Source of the DNA: Leucobacter denitrificans
GTDB lineage: Bacteria > Actinomycetota > Actinomycetes > Actinomycetales > Microbacteriaceae
DNA: 64,000 nt
Direction of reading: 5' to 3'
NCBI RefSeq assembly: GCF_014396385.1
Contig: NZ_CP060716.1
Coordinates: 248,001 to 312,000, forward strand
Position 1 is the first letter of the stretch. Each line of letters opens with the position of its first letter. The position numbers and the translations under genes are program-made. Of this stretch, positions 33,428 to 42,800 are shown one piece after another. A model generated the notes under the pieces. That model was not told where the DNA came from. It was given only the letters and a program-made list of their open reading frames with translations, and searched no databases.

Positions 33428-33898
33428 TTACTCGCCGGTTCGAGGAGTCAGAGCCGGAGTGCGCGGCGTGGAGTGGTTGGAGCATAAGGCCGCTCTTTCA
33501 ACGGTGGCAACGACTTCGTGGCAAAGATCCAAATCTTGCTCACTCATGTTGCTCTGGCTGTTCCAGAGAGCAAACATGCAGCGCCTGTCTGACTCACGGA
33601 TCGGCACGACAACCACATTATTCATTGAGCACTGAACTTCACAAACAGGTATGAATAGGGGAGTGGTGATCGAGTCGTCGCCTGCATGAAGTGAATGCCA
33701 GGTTCGAGCGGGCACCCATGCGGCTTCACCCTCGAGCAGGGTGACTGTCTTCTCGCCATATACGAGATCAGCTTGGCCGCGTGTTTGCCATAGAAGAATA
33801 TGTTCGAGCGTGTGCACTCGCTCGGTGAGTTCAGCGCCAGAGATGGCTGGAACAACTTCGGGAGTCACTGTGGCCCCAAGGTCGTCGTTCATCCGCAT
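33428..33898 (-). CDS. AraC-type N-terminal cupin sensor domain without DNA-binding domain
   Basis: 156 residues resembling the arabinose-binding-like cupin half of actinobacterial AraC regulators: VHTLEHILLWQTRGQADLVYGEKTVTLLEGEAAWVPARTWHSLHAGDDS and a following helical part. The usual C-terminal pair of AraC helix-turn-helix motifs is absent; the frame stops and only 53 bases separate it from the FadR-type gene. It is a truncated regulator or a stand-alone ligand-binding protein. GGAG precedes the ATG. Confidence 0.6.
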   Translation of the reverse strand: MRMNDDLGATVTPEVVPAISGAELTERVHTLEHILLWQTRGQADLVYGEKTVTLLEGEAAWVPARTWHSLHAGDDSITTPLFIPVCEVQCSMNNVVVVPIRESDRRCMFALWNSQSNMSEQDLDLCHEVVATVERAALCSNHSTPRTPALTPRTGE

Positions 33899-34033
33899 GT
33901 GTGAAGCTCCATCTCAAACAATCATCTGATGAAGGTAAGTATATGCGAAGTATGCACCATTTCGCGAGGATTTTTGTGGAATTGAGCTTCGCAAAACGGG
34001 GGAAGATCAATATCTGCACCACACCCGCAGGGC
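33899..34033. other. Divergent intergenic region, A+T-rich, with long-range inverted repeat
   Basis: Non-coding DNA between the AraC-type sensor gene (minus) and the TDT gene (plus). It is A+T-rich and contains GAAGCTC near 33902 and its complement GAGCTTC near 33984. No clear operator pair was identified. Confidence 0.3.
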
Positions 34034-34046
34034 TAACGTAGAGGTT
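34034..34046 (+). promoter_or_regulatory. -10 box of the TDT transporter gene, near-leaderless
   Basis: TAACGT (34034-34039), seven bases, ATG at 34047. Confidence 0.4.
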
Positions 34047-35129
34047 ATGGACACTCAATCGCCTACTGGGCAGACCTCCATGGGGGCGCGAAGTGAGTTC
34101 TCGCAGGCGATTGAGAACCTCGCTCCCGGGTACTTTGCGCTCGTCATGGGCACGGGAATCATCTCGGTTGGGTTGAGCATGGTCGGTTTTCAGGCCGCTT
34201 CTGCTGTGCTGCTGGGGATCGCCGCCTGCTGCTACGTAGTGCTGTGGGTCCTGTACGTTTGGCGCGCGATCCACTTTCGTGAAGCTATGCTGCACGATCT
34301 CAGGGACCCAGAGAAAGCGTTCGCATACTTCACGATCGTTGCGGGCTCGGGCGTGCTTGCCGTCGCGCTGATCCGCCACGGGATCATCGGTCCCGCTGTG
34401 GTGCTCATCGCATTCGCTGCACTGCTGTGGTTTGTATTTGGGTATCTCTTGCCCTGGCAGGTCTTCATGACGCGTGACGGAAAACCGATTCTTGCCCGCA
34501 CCAATGGCACCTGGTTCATTTGGGCGGTTGCGAGCCAGTCGGTGGTCGTTTGTATGGCGCAAATCGAGCCGCACGTCACCGCGGGGCGGCACTGGGTCGG
34601 AATTTTGGCGGTGCTCTCATGGTCGGTAGGGGTAGCGCTCTACGCAGGTGTCGCAATTTTGGTGTTGCTGCGCATCATCCACTACGGAATCACTGCAGCT
34701 GAATTCGAGCCCCCGTACTGGGTAGCGATGGGCGCCCTTGCGATCGCAGTGGTTGCGGGAACCAACATCATCGATATGCAGTCGACGCCAATGGTCGATG
34801 CGACGCGAACGATCATTGCTGGCACCGTCGTCATTTTCTGGAGTTTCTGCGTGTGGTTGATTCCGATGCTCGTTGGCGCCGGGTTCTGGCGCCATATCGG
34901 CCATCGTGTTCCGCTCAAGTACATGCCAACGCTCTGGTCGATGGTGTTTCCCATCGGCATGTTCGCCGTTGCGTCGGTGAACATCGGGCGTGTGGATCGT
35001 CTTCCCGTCGCCGAGGCCATCGGCCACGTGATGATGGTCGTTGCCGTGCTCGTGTGGCTCACGGTGTTTATCGGAATGCTGATCCGCATTACACGGGTAC
35101 TTGCGCGCTCACTTGGCATCCGCGCATAA
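34047..35129 (+). CDS. TDT (tellurite-resistance/dicarboxylate transporter, SLAC1-like) family protein
   Basis: 360 residues with about ten membrane helices; the first, ENLAPGYFALVMGTGIISVGLSMVGF, is the conserved opening of the TDT family, which includes TehA, Mae1 and SLAC1-type channels. Members move C4-dicarboxylates, sulfite or anions. Its position beside a catabolic operon with a TRAP binding protein suggests organic-acid export, but that is inference. Confidence 0.8.
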   Translation: MDTQSPTGQTSMGARSEFSQAIENLAPGYFALVMGTGIISVGLSMVGFQAASAVLLGIAACCYVVLWVLYVWRAIHFREAMLHDLRDPEKAFAYFTIVAGSGVLAVALIRHGIIGPAVVLIAFAALLWFVFGYLLPWQVFMTRDGKPILARTNGTWFIWAVASQSVVVCMAQIEPHVTAGRHWVGILAVLSWSVGVALYAGVAILVLLRIIHYGITAAEFEPPYWVAMGALAIAVVAGTNIIDMQSTPMVDATRTIIAGTVVIFWSFCVWLIPMLVGAGFWRHIGHRVPLKYMPTLWSMVFPIGMFAVASVNIGRVDRLPVAEAIGHVMMVVAVLVWLTVFIGMLIRITRVLARSLGIRA

Positions 35130-35146
35130 ACCAACGACCCACTGAG

Positions 35147-35908
35147 TTACGCTGAATCACCGTACAGACGCACGGTGTTGCCCCACGGGTCGTTCACGGT
35201 AAGCACGCTCTCGCTCATTGTGTGCTCGATGTTCTGGGCGGCGAGCCGATCCGCAATGCTCGCGAGAGCCTCGTTATCGCCGAGGTGGATCGCGAAGCCA
35301 CCTAGCCCCGACGCATCTGCGCCGCGCACACCTGCCCCCGCACTCTGCCAGGTGTTGGTTGCGAGGTGGTGATGGTAGCCGCCAGCCGAGTAGAAGACAG
35401 CGCCCTCTGATTCTGCGGTGATATCGAAGCCGAGCGTATCGGCATAGAACTCGCGCGCATCATCGAGGTCGCCAACCTTCAGGTGCACGTGGCCCATGAC
35501 AGTGTCTTCTTCGCTCGGAGTACTTCCCATGTGCTCCTGAATGAAGGCGTTGGGGTCGAGCGGGGCCGAGCCCATCGTGACGTGCCCGTCCTTATTCCAC
35601 TCCCACGTGTCTTCCGGGGTGTCGGTGTACAGCTCTAGCCCGTTACCGTCGGGATCCATGAAATAGAACGCAAGGCTCACGGCGTGGTCGGCGCTGCCGC
35701 CGTAGCTCGCGGGTGCAACTGTTGCGATGTTGTAGAGCACACCGGCCAATGCGGGCGCATCGGGGTAGAGGATCGCCGAGTGATAGAGGCCAGCGTCAGT
35801 ATGCACGACCGGCGCGCTCTCTGCGACCTCGGAGATCAGGAGTAGTGGGTTCTCGTCTAGCCCGAGCGTCACCGAGGTCTCGGTCTCGTCAAGAACCTCG
35901 AGTCCCAC
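35147..35908 (-). CDS. VOC-family (glyoxalase/catechol-2,3-dioxygenase-like) protein, 5'-truncated
   Basis: 253 residues. Two VOC modules: the first lacks its opening strand, the second (GHVHLKVGDLDDAREFYADTLGF...) is complete with His and Glu positions. Full-length CatE-like relatives start about 30 residues earlier with a HVHL-type metal-ligand strand. Upstream in frame one reads GSYVDAVGLEVLDE, the expected continuation of FYxDVLGLEV, but a TAG lies 16 codons before the GTG at 35908, so the first strand is gone. Either a decayed gene or one restarted at GTG 35908. Confidence 0.6.
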   Translation of the reverse strand: MGLEVLDETETSVTLGLDENPLLLISEVAESAPVVHTDAGLYHSAILYPDAPALAGVLYNIATVAPASYGGSADHAVSLAFYFMDPDGNGLELYTDTPEDTWEWNKDGHVTMGSAPLDPNAFIQEHMGSTPSEEDTVMGHVHLKVGDLDDAREFYADTLGFDITAESEGAVFYSAGGYHHHLATNTWQSAGAGVRGADASGLGGFAIHLGDNEALASIADRLAAQNIEHTMSESVLTVNDPWGNTVRLYGDSA

Positions 35909-35942
35909 CGCGTCGACGTAACTCCCTGAAACGCACCCCTGG

Positions 35943-36386
35943 ATGAGCTATTCGCGGTGGGGAATGGCATGGCGGGCCTGGCTCGGTGTGCTGGTGGTGT
36001 CGATGCTCGGGAGTGTTGCAGCTTCACTCGTGATTTCGGGTGGACCCAATCCAATGCTGATGTACGGAATCACTCTCGTGGGAATTCTCCCCATAATCTG
36101 TGCCGCGCTCGCCGCAGTTCTCGGTCCGTGGCTCAGGCGCTTCTATCCGTTCTCACAATCGTTGCTGTTTGGTGGGATCACAAGTGCAACGGTGTGCCTC
36201 ATTTTCGCAATCATCTCGCTGGTCGAGTGGATCGGCCGTGGTCCATGCCCGCCAGATACGTACTGCTCAGGCCCATTCGATGGTGTTCTTTGGGGAATCT
36301 GGTTGTTCGGACTTCCGATCTTTCTGTTCCCGTGCATCGGATTTGGCTTGTCGATCTGGGCACAAACGCGAAAGGGCCAGAAATAG
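35943..36386 (+). CDS. Hypothetical membrane protein ended by an in-frame amber codon
   Basis: 147 residues with four hydrophobic helices and a loop holding two cysteines (GRGPCPPDTYCSGPF). No known family recognised. The stop is TAG at 36384-36386. Reading on in the same frame to TGA at 36468 gives 27 more residues, FWPIAAGAIVIFGTFLLFAL..., a clear transmembrane helix followed by a short tail. The natural protein probably had 175 residues and five helices, cut short by a point mutation; a sequencing error or read-through is also possible. Confidence 0.6.
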   Translation: MSYSRWGMAWRAWLGVLVVSMLGSVAASLVISGGPNPMLMYGITLVGILPIICAALAAVLGPWLRRFYPFSQSLLFGGITSATVCLIFAIISLVEWIGRGPCPPDTYCSGPFDGVLWGIWLFGLPIFLFPCIGFGLSIWAQTRKGQK

Positions 36387-36470
36387 TTCTGGCCAATCGC
36401 AGCGGGTGCGATCGTGATTTTCGGAACGTTCCTCTTGTTCGCACTGATCCGCCCTAGCGCCGGGATATGA
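36387..36470 (+). pseudogene. Detached C-terminal transmembrane segment behind the amber codon
   Basis: 27 codons in frame with the preceding gene, strongly hydrophobic, ending in TGA at 36468-36470, with no start codon or ribosome binding site of its own. Confidence 0.45.
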
Positions 36471-36480
36471 TCAACCCGTT

Positions 36481-37758
36481 ATGCAGTCAGTTATCACTGA
36501 ATTCGGGGCACTAGTCACAGACGCCGGTCGCACCCTGCTGCGATTCGTCGTCGGCGCGGCGCGGGCACTCTGGATGCACTGGCCTCAGCTCATCGGCCTA
36601 TTTCTCGCGGGGTGGATCGGTCGAATGGGGTTTCTCTGGCTCGCGACCGTAACGTCGAACTGGAGCCCGACGGTTGCCGTGCTTATCCTGCCGCTCGCCC
36701 CGTTCTGCACGCTGCTCTCATTCGTGCTCATGCTGCGCGCGATGGCTCCGACGCTCCCTGCGTTCTCGGGAATGTTCGTCGAAACCACGGCGAAGCAGCG
36801 GTGGCGCGACGACTTCGCTGTCGCTGGCAAGGTACTTATCCCGTTTCTCGCGGTGTACGCCTCCGCCGGTCTACTCAAACAGGACGCGGCTGTGTTCCTC
36901 GTCGACACGACCGCCGATGAGAGCCTGAACACTGCTTTCCAAGACATCGACTGGGGTCGCACGAATTATGCGCCGGGCCTCGCGATCGTTGCGTTCGTGC
37001 TCGTCGCACTCATCGCCCGTAAGGTGATCTCGATGCTCGGCCTCGTCGAGCGCAACCTCGCCTGGGCGGGCCTGGCCGCGTACATTGAGATCCTCTGGGT
37101 CATGACGCTCGTGAATGTGTTCAACTCGCAGATCGAGTCACTCACGAGCTGGATCGCGACCCGCCGCATCACCGCACCCGTCATTGACTGGTGGGAGCGC
37201 ACGTTCGAGGCCATCAGGGAATGGAGTGCGCTGGTCGGAGGTGCAATCGACGCTGTGTCGGCGGTGCTTGGGAACCTCGGTGCGGTTGTCGTTGTTCCTG
37301 TGGCATGGCTCGCGATCGGGGCCGCAGTCTATGGGCATCAGCTGCGGTCAGTGGATCTCTATGTGCCAGGGCACGAGGAGACGACGAAGCGGCTGCAGCG
37401 GATCCCGAACCCGGTACGACGGGTTGCTGCGCAGGTGACGGAGCCGGTCGTCACACCGGTGCGGAGCGCGTTCAGCGCGATCCGCAAGATCGCAGTGGCG
37501 GGCGTACTGCCAATGGTGATGTTCTGCATCGTGTTCCTCATATCGGGTGCGGTGCAGAGCGGCGCCACACTTCTGCTGCATGAGGCATTCGGGCCCGGCC
37601 CGGCACTGCGCCAGTTTGCGCTCGAACCCTTCGCGCTGCTCGCCGAGCGAGGAGTCTACTTTGTGCTCACACTCTCGTTGCTTGCTGCGGCGGTAAACGC
37701 GGTCGTCATGGCGCAGAAGGAATCGGATCGCGTCCTGGCTACTCAGTCGGTGGGGTGA
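36481..37758 (+). CDS. Large hypothetical membrane protein
   Basis: 425 residues with about seven hydrophobic segments (for example HWPQLIGLFLAGWIGRMGFLWLA, AVLILPLAPFCTLLSFVLML and VLPMVMFCIVFLISGAVQSG) and cytoplasmic-looking Arg-rich stretches (QRIPNPVRRVAAQVTEPVV). No family recognised. TATGAT at 36466-36471 is a possible -10 box nine bases before the ATG. Its 3' end overlaps the convergent gene by 20 bases. The three genes beyond it encode membrane-anchored proteins, so all four may form a conserved envelope system, but that is speculation. Confidence 0.7.
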   Translation: MQSVITEFGALVTDAGRTLLRFVVGAARALWMHWPQLIGLFLAGWIGRMGFLWLATVTSNWSPTVAVLILPLAPFCTLLSFVLMLRAMAPTLPAFSGMFVETTAKQRWRDDFAVAGKVLIPFLAVYASAGLLKQDAAVFLVDTTADESLNTAFQDIDWGRTNYAPGLAIVAFVLVALIARKVISMLGLVERNLAWAGLAAYIEILWVMTLVNVFNSQIESLTSWIATRRITAPVIDWWERTFEAIREWSALVGGAIDAVSAVLGNLGAVVVVPVAWLAIGAAVYGHQLRSVDLYVPGHEETTKRLQRIPNPVRRVAAQVTEPVVTPVRSAFSAIRKIAVAGVLPMVMFCIVFLISGAVQSGATLLLHEAFGPGPALRQFALEPFALLAERGVYFVLTLSLLAAAVNAVVMAQKESDRVLATQSVG

Positions 37759-38452
37759 GCACCAGGTAGACGGGTTCGTGCCAGGCGACGCGCACCTCGG
37801 TCGGCGTCACTCCGGTGGGAAGAGCGAAGAGGAACTCACGTGTCCAAGTGCGCGGGCGTTCGATAGGGGACTCGATTACCTCGTCCGAGAACGGGGCCAC
37901 GGTAGGTCCCGGTGCGTCTTCGGGCACGCATCGGAGCACGACCGGGGCTAGATATAAATCGTCGGCGTTCGCGGATTCTATTCCGCTTCGGAAATCGTAG
38001 CGGTTGCCTTCGGCGTCGCCGAGTCCGACCTCGCAGGCGTCGAGGAACTGGTCGGGTGATGCCTCGAACTCAAGGTTCACGGCCCAGAGCATCGCCCCTT
38101 TGACGGCGACGAAGTCGTCTGTAGTCTCACGCGGCTCGAGCGAGATCAATCGGACCGTTACTTCGCGATCCCACTTCACCCCGTCGAGCTCGAGATAACG
38201 CTGTGTGAGAGTGCCCTCAGATGCCCCGGCGACAATCGGAGCCGACCACTGCCACGGGAGGTAGAGCGTAAAGAGCCGGAACGATGACGCGATGAGTGCG
38301 AGCGCGAGCAGAGGCAGCAGCAGCGCGAGCCAGAGTCGGTTGCGCCTCCACCAGCCGATGCGTCCGGGGGCCGCTCTGTTCGCAGGTTCGGTGTTGAGTG
38401 CCTCATTCGGTTCCAGAGCCTCATCAGTGGGCATTGCAGTACCGTCGCTCAT
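37739..38452 (-). CDS. Membrane-anchored protein of unknown function, third of three
   Basis: 237 residues: a short Ala/Glu-rich cytoplasmic N-terminus, one helix (LWLALLLPLLALALIASSF, about 37-56) and an extracellular beta-rich domain (about 60-235) with two cysteines (DACEVGLG and LRCVPED) that could be disulphide-bonded. It overlaps the preceding gene by ATGA. Similar size and organisation to its two neighbours suggests one complex. Confidence 0.7.
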   Translation of the reverse strand: MSDGTAMPTDEALEPNEALNTEPANRAAPGRIGWWRRNRLWLALLLPLLALALIASSFRLFTLYLPWQWSAPIVAGASEGTLTQRYLELDGVKWDREVTVRLISLEPRETTDDFVAVKGAMLWAVNLEFEASPDQFLDACEVGLGDAEGNRYDFRSGIESANADDLYLAPVVLRCVPEDAPGPTVAPFSDEVIESPIERPRTWTREFLFALPTGVTPTEVRVAWHEPVYLVLTPPTE

Positions 38453-39036
38453 GGCAACTCCGTCGTCGTTCGGCGCAGCACGATGCGTGTATCTGGTTCC
38501 GCAAGTTCTTCCGCCAGCGCCTTGTCGATACCGAGATTGAAATCGGCGACGTCATCGCTTTCCTCTGTCGACGCTCCAGCAGGGATGAGCAGGTGCGCGC
38601 CCTCGAGGGCGTCGGGGGAGACCTCAATCGGGATCTGGCACGAGACGGGCAACCCGGGCTGCGTCGGCCCGCAACTGTTCGTGACCGGCTGAGTGTCGCC
38701 GAAGGTTCGGCCGTCGGCGGCGCGTAGCACCACGGCGCGGTTAGGTAGCAAACCCGGCTCTGCGACGGGGGACCAGACGATGTCGAACACGATCCACACG
38801 CCCGAAGTGCCCGCGACCCGGCCAAGCGTCTCAACTTCGGAGGCCGACTGCACCCCCGTGACCGACACCTCGGCCGTGCGCATCGCGACCGTATCGCCAA
38901 GTCTTGCCTGCTGAATAAAAGGGCGCTCGCTCATGACACGATCTGATGCCGGCAACCGCTCGGCGATGAACGACCCGATGAAAAGGGCAGCCACGACGAG
39001 CACAGCGGTGAGAAGGCCAGTGCGGGAGAATTTCAC
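38449..39036 (-). CDS. Membrane-anchored protein of unknown function, second of three
   Basis: 195 residues with an N-terminal signal anchor (LLTAVLVVAALFIGSFIA) and an extracellular beta-sandwich-like domain (GVWIVFDIVWSPVAEPGL...NRAVVLRAADGRTF) recalling DUF4352-type antigen-like domains; the family assignment is not firm. Two cysteines (NSCGPTQPGLPVSCQIPI) could form a disulphide. It overlaps both neighbours by ATGA. Confidence 0.7.
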   Translation of the reverse strand: MKFSRTGLLTAVLVVAALFIGSFIAERLPASDRVMSERPFIQQARLGDTVAMRTAEVSVTGVQSASEVETLGRVAGTSGVWIVFDIVWSPVAEPGLLPNRAVVLRAADGRTFGDTQPVTNSCGPTQPGLPVSCQIPIEVSPDALEGAHLLIPAGASTEESDDVADFNLGIDKALAEELAEPDTRIVLRRTTTELP

Positions 39037-39698
39037 GACTCATCCTCGGATTCCAACGGTTCGACCGGTAGCGTAACTCGCGCGGCGGGTACCGGGTCGC
39101 GCCACCCGAGGCTGTCGTCGAGGGTGGATCGGCGCCAGATATTCCCAGAGAACACTATGGTTGCGTCGTCTGGGATCGCGGCAGAAACTTCCTGCTGCCA
39201 CCCGATCACGACGTTCGTCGTGAGCCCCGGCTGGAACGTGTACTGCGTCAGCCCGTCGATTCCTCTGAGAATGGTGGGTCGCGCCTGCTTCGGTCCGTCT
39301 TCGAGTTCGATTGTGCGCACACCGTGAACGTCGAGCGAGATGCTCTCGGAGAGCGTGTACGCCGGAACCGGTCGATCGGAAGTGTTCGTGACGTCGACCA
39401 AAAGTGCGATGTAGCGATACCCGTCTTCTGCGTAGAATGCACCCGCGAGTTCATCGAACACTCTTGCCCGCTGGGTCGAGACCTCGAACGGAGTTGCAAC
39501 GAACTCCGCCCCCGACCCGTATGTGGGGACCTCGTCGTCAGCGTCGGATACCGCGTCCCAACCTCCGAAGATGCCGACCGCTCCGAGCGCCAATGCTCCA
39601 GCTACCAGCGCGAGTCGCTGGGGAGTGAGGATGTCGGAGACGGCGCCGTACCATGCGGTCGCGCGGCGAAGACGCGAGGGCGGTCGATCCGGGGTCAC
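39033..39698 (-). CDS. Membrane-anchored protein of unknown function, first of three
   Basis: 221 residues from GTG 39698: a basic N-terminus, one helix (RLALVAGALALGAVGIFGG) and an extracellular beta-rich domain (YIALLVDVTNTSDRPVPAYTL..., a pattern like DUF4352-type domains). The frame runs further upstream, but a -10 box (TATGCT on the minus strand) lies exactly six bases before this GTG. Divergent from smc. Confidence 0.7.
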   Translation of the reverse strand: MTPDRPPSRLRRATAWYGAVSDILTPQRLALVAGALALGAVGIFGGWDAVSDADDEVPTYGSGAEFVATPFEVSTQRARVFDELAGAFYAEDGYRYIALLVDVTNTSDRPVPAYTLSESISLDVHGVRTIELEDGPKQARPTILRGIDGLTQYTFQPGLTTNVVIGWQQEVSAAIPDDATIVFSGNIWRRSTLDDSLGWRDPVPAARVTLPVEPLESEDES

Positions 39699-39710
39699 GT
39701 GCCAAGCATA
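39699..39710 (-). promoter_or_regulatory. -10 box of the three-gene membrane-protein operon, leaderless
   Basis: On the minus strand TATGCT (39710-39705), six bases, then GTG at 39698. Confidence 0.45.
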
Positions 39711-39806
39711 TACAGTGCTTCGGGCGTTGCTTCGCGGTGCCGATCCACTCGCCAGGTATTGTGTGACAAGGAATCTCGACCAGGAGACCCGCGGAAGGGA
39801 GACGGC

Positions 39807-42800
39807 GTGCACCTGAAGAGTCTGACGCTCAGGGGCTTTAAGTCCTTTGCTCAGCCGACGACCTTTCAGTTCGAGCCCGGCGTTACGGCGATTGTCGGTC
39901 CGAACGGCTCTGGCAAGTCGAACGTCGTTGACGCTCTCGCCTGGGTGATGGGTGAGCAGGGGGCAAAGACCCTCCGCGGCGGCAAGATGGAGGATGTCAT
40001 CTTCGCCGGCACCTCGACGCGCGGACCCCTCGGTCGCGCCGAGGTGAAACTCACCATCGACAATTCCGATGGCGCGCTCCCCATCGAGTACTCCGAGGTG
40101 ACGATCAGTCGAATCCTTTTCCGTAATGGATCGAGCGAGTACGCGATTAACGGCGAGGCGTGCAGGCTCTTAGACGTTCAAGAGTTGCTCAGCGACTCAG
40201 GTCTTGGCCGCGAAATGCACGTGATCGTGGGCCAAGGGCAGCTTGACGCGGTGTTACGTGCGACTCCCGAGGACCGGCGCGGGTTCATCGAAGAGGCCGC
40301 AGGTATTCTCAAACACCGTCGTCGTAAAGAGCGAACCGCGCGCAAGCTCGAGGCGATGGAGACGAATCTTACGAGATTGAGTGACCTGGCGGGGGAGATC
40401 CGCCGCCAACTCAAACCGCTCGGGAAGCAGGCGGAAGTCGCGAAGCAAGCGCAGGGAATTGCCGCTGAGGTGCGAGATGCGCGCGCAAGACTGCTTGCTG
40501 ACGATGTCTCGCGGCTACGCGTTGAACTCGAGGGCCTGTCCAAAATTGAGTCCGAGCGGCACTCCGAACGAATCGTGCTGCAGGAAAAGCTCGAGCAGAA
40601 ACAACTCCGCGTTGCGCGCCTAGAGCAGGAACAGCAGGGTGACGAACTCGATTCAGCACGCAGGGTGACATTCGCGCTCGAATCGGCCCAATCAAAGCTT
40701 CGTGGGCTGTTCGCGCAGACGCAGCAAAGACTCACGTTTCTCGCCACGCAGGCAGAGACACCAGAACAGCTCAACCACACGACGCGTGCTGCGGTCGACG
40801 AGGCGCGCGAAGAGGCTCTTGCGCTCGCTGAGGCTGTTCCTTCCCGTGAGGAAGCCTGGAACCAGGCCGCTCAGGCGACGCAACAGGCGAGACAGGCTCT
40901 TGACGCAATCGATGAGCATATCCAGGAGCAAAGCGAGTTAGTTTCTCGACACGATCTCGAACTCTCGGCCTTGCGCGGGCGAGTTGAAGCGGCCGAGCAG
41001 AAACAGCAGGCGGTTGCTGAGGAAGTTGCTCGACGCACACAGGCGCTCGAGCAAGCTGAAGAGCGCGCAGAAGCCGCGAAGAACGAACTTGAAGCGTTCG
41101 AGACGGCCAACGGATCAGTCGAGCTGCCAGAGGGCGGGCTCGATGCTGCCTACCGCGAGGCGCAGGCGAAGGAGGCAGACGCCGAGTCTCTCGTAAACGA
41201 GTATCGGGATCGCTTGCACGCACTTGAGCAGGAGCTCGCCGGCGTCGAAGCTCAAGTGAGCGCTCTCGCACGGTCACTGGAGCAGCGGGACGCAACGGCG
41301 GCGGTTCTCGAGGAACAATACAGCGGAATCCGAGGCCGGGTGGCTGACCACGTTCGGGTCGCTGAGGGCTATGAAGCCGCAGTGGGCGCAGCACTTGGTG
41401 TATTCGGTGACGCGCTGCTCGCCGACGATGCGCGTGTTGCTGGCGACGCCGTTGAACACGCACGCAGCGAAGACCTCGGGAGGTTGCGGGCAGTCCTCGC
41501 GCAGGGAACAAAGGGAGACATCGCGACTTTCGCCGATATCCCGGGTCTGACAGCCATCGCGAGCGTACTTATTGACGCACCAGATGGGGTTCGAGGGCTG
41601 CTTTCTCGCAGTTACGTTGCCGAGGATGTAGCTGCCGCGATCCACGGGTCAGCGATGCTTCGCGAGCGTCTTGAGGGCGGCAATTACACCGTCGTCACCG
41701 CCTCTGGCGACGTGCTGACCGAGCACACGCTCTCTGGTGGATCGGGGAGTGCCCCGAGCCGCATCGAGATCACCGCCGAACTCACTGAGGCGCGCGAGCG
41801 GCGCACCGCACTCGACGCGGAGATCGCAGACGCAGAAGCTCAACTTCAAGACCAACGCGAGCTTGTGGCGCGGTTGAAGACGCGAACGCGTGAGGTGTAC
41901 ACAGAACTGCGTGAGGCAGATGCAAAACTTGCAGAGCACGCACGTAGGCGTCAGCAGCTCGTGGTGCGCGCTGAGGCTACTCAGGCAGAAGCGCAGCGCG
42001 CAGCGACCGCACTCGAGGGTGTCACGGGCGCTTCGGCGGAGTCTGAGGCCGCGGCGCAACAGGCTGCGCGGGCATACTCTGAAGCAGAGGCAAAGCCGCG
42101 CCCCATGCTCGACGCTACGCAGCGAGAAGGCGTGCTTCTTGAACTCGAACAGGCACGGCAGCGCGAGGTTGAGGCGCGGCTCGCGTTTGAGACTGCGAAA
42201 GAGCGCGTGCGGGCCTCGGAAGAGCGCAGCCGGGCGATCGCGGAGCAGTTCGAAGCAGAACGGCTCGCCGCGGAAGACGCTGCACGCAGGTCAGTGCTCC
42301 GCGCACGACAGGTTGAGCGGGCGGATCGTGTCGCGGCCGCACTCCCGAACATCCTTGATGCGTGCGATCGCTCGCTCTCTGAAGCGAGAACCGCTCAGCA
42401 GGCAGCTGAGCAAGAGCGTGCAAAGAACAGTCAGGAACTCACACTGTTGCGTTCTGAAGAAGTGGAGTTGCGCAGTCGTCTGCAGCAGCTCACCGAGAGC
42501 GTACACGGCGCCGAGTTGAAGAGTTATGAGCGCAAACTACAGTTATCCTCACTCCTCGAGCGGGCCGGAAGCGAGCTCGGCCTGGTGGAGGACGTATTGA
42601 TCGCCGAATACGGCCCCGAAGTTGGTGTTCCGGTTACAGAGACCGAGACGAGTGAAGAATCCAGCGACGAACGCGAACCTCAGTTCATTCCGTTCGATCG
42701 CGGTGAGCAGGAACGGCGGCTCGCGCGCGCTGAGAAGCGGTTCGCAGAACTCGGTCGTATTAACCCGCTCGCGCTCGAAGAGTTTGCTGCGCTTGAACAG

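Noticed and set aside
39324-39806. In-frame extension upstream of smc
   Set aside because: It is antisense to the membrane-protein gene at 39033-39698; SMC proteins begin at the MHLKSL-type strand right after GTG 39807.
40771-41511. 246-codon Arg/Pro-rich frame antisense to smc
   Set aside because: Composition typical of an antisense high-GC frame; no ribosome binding site or domain.
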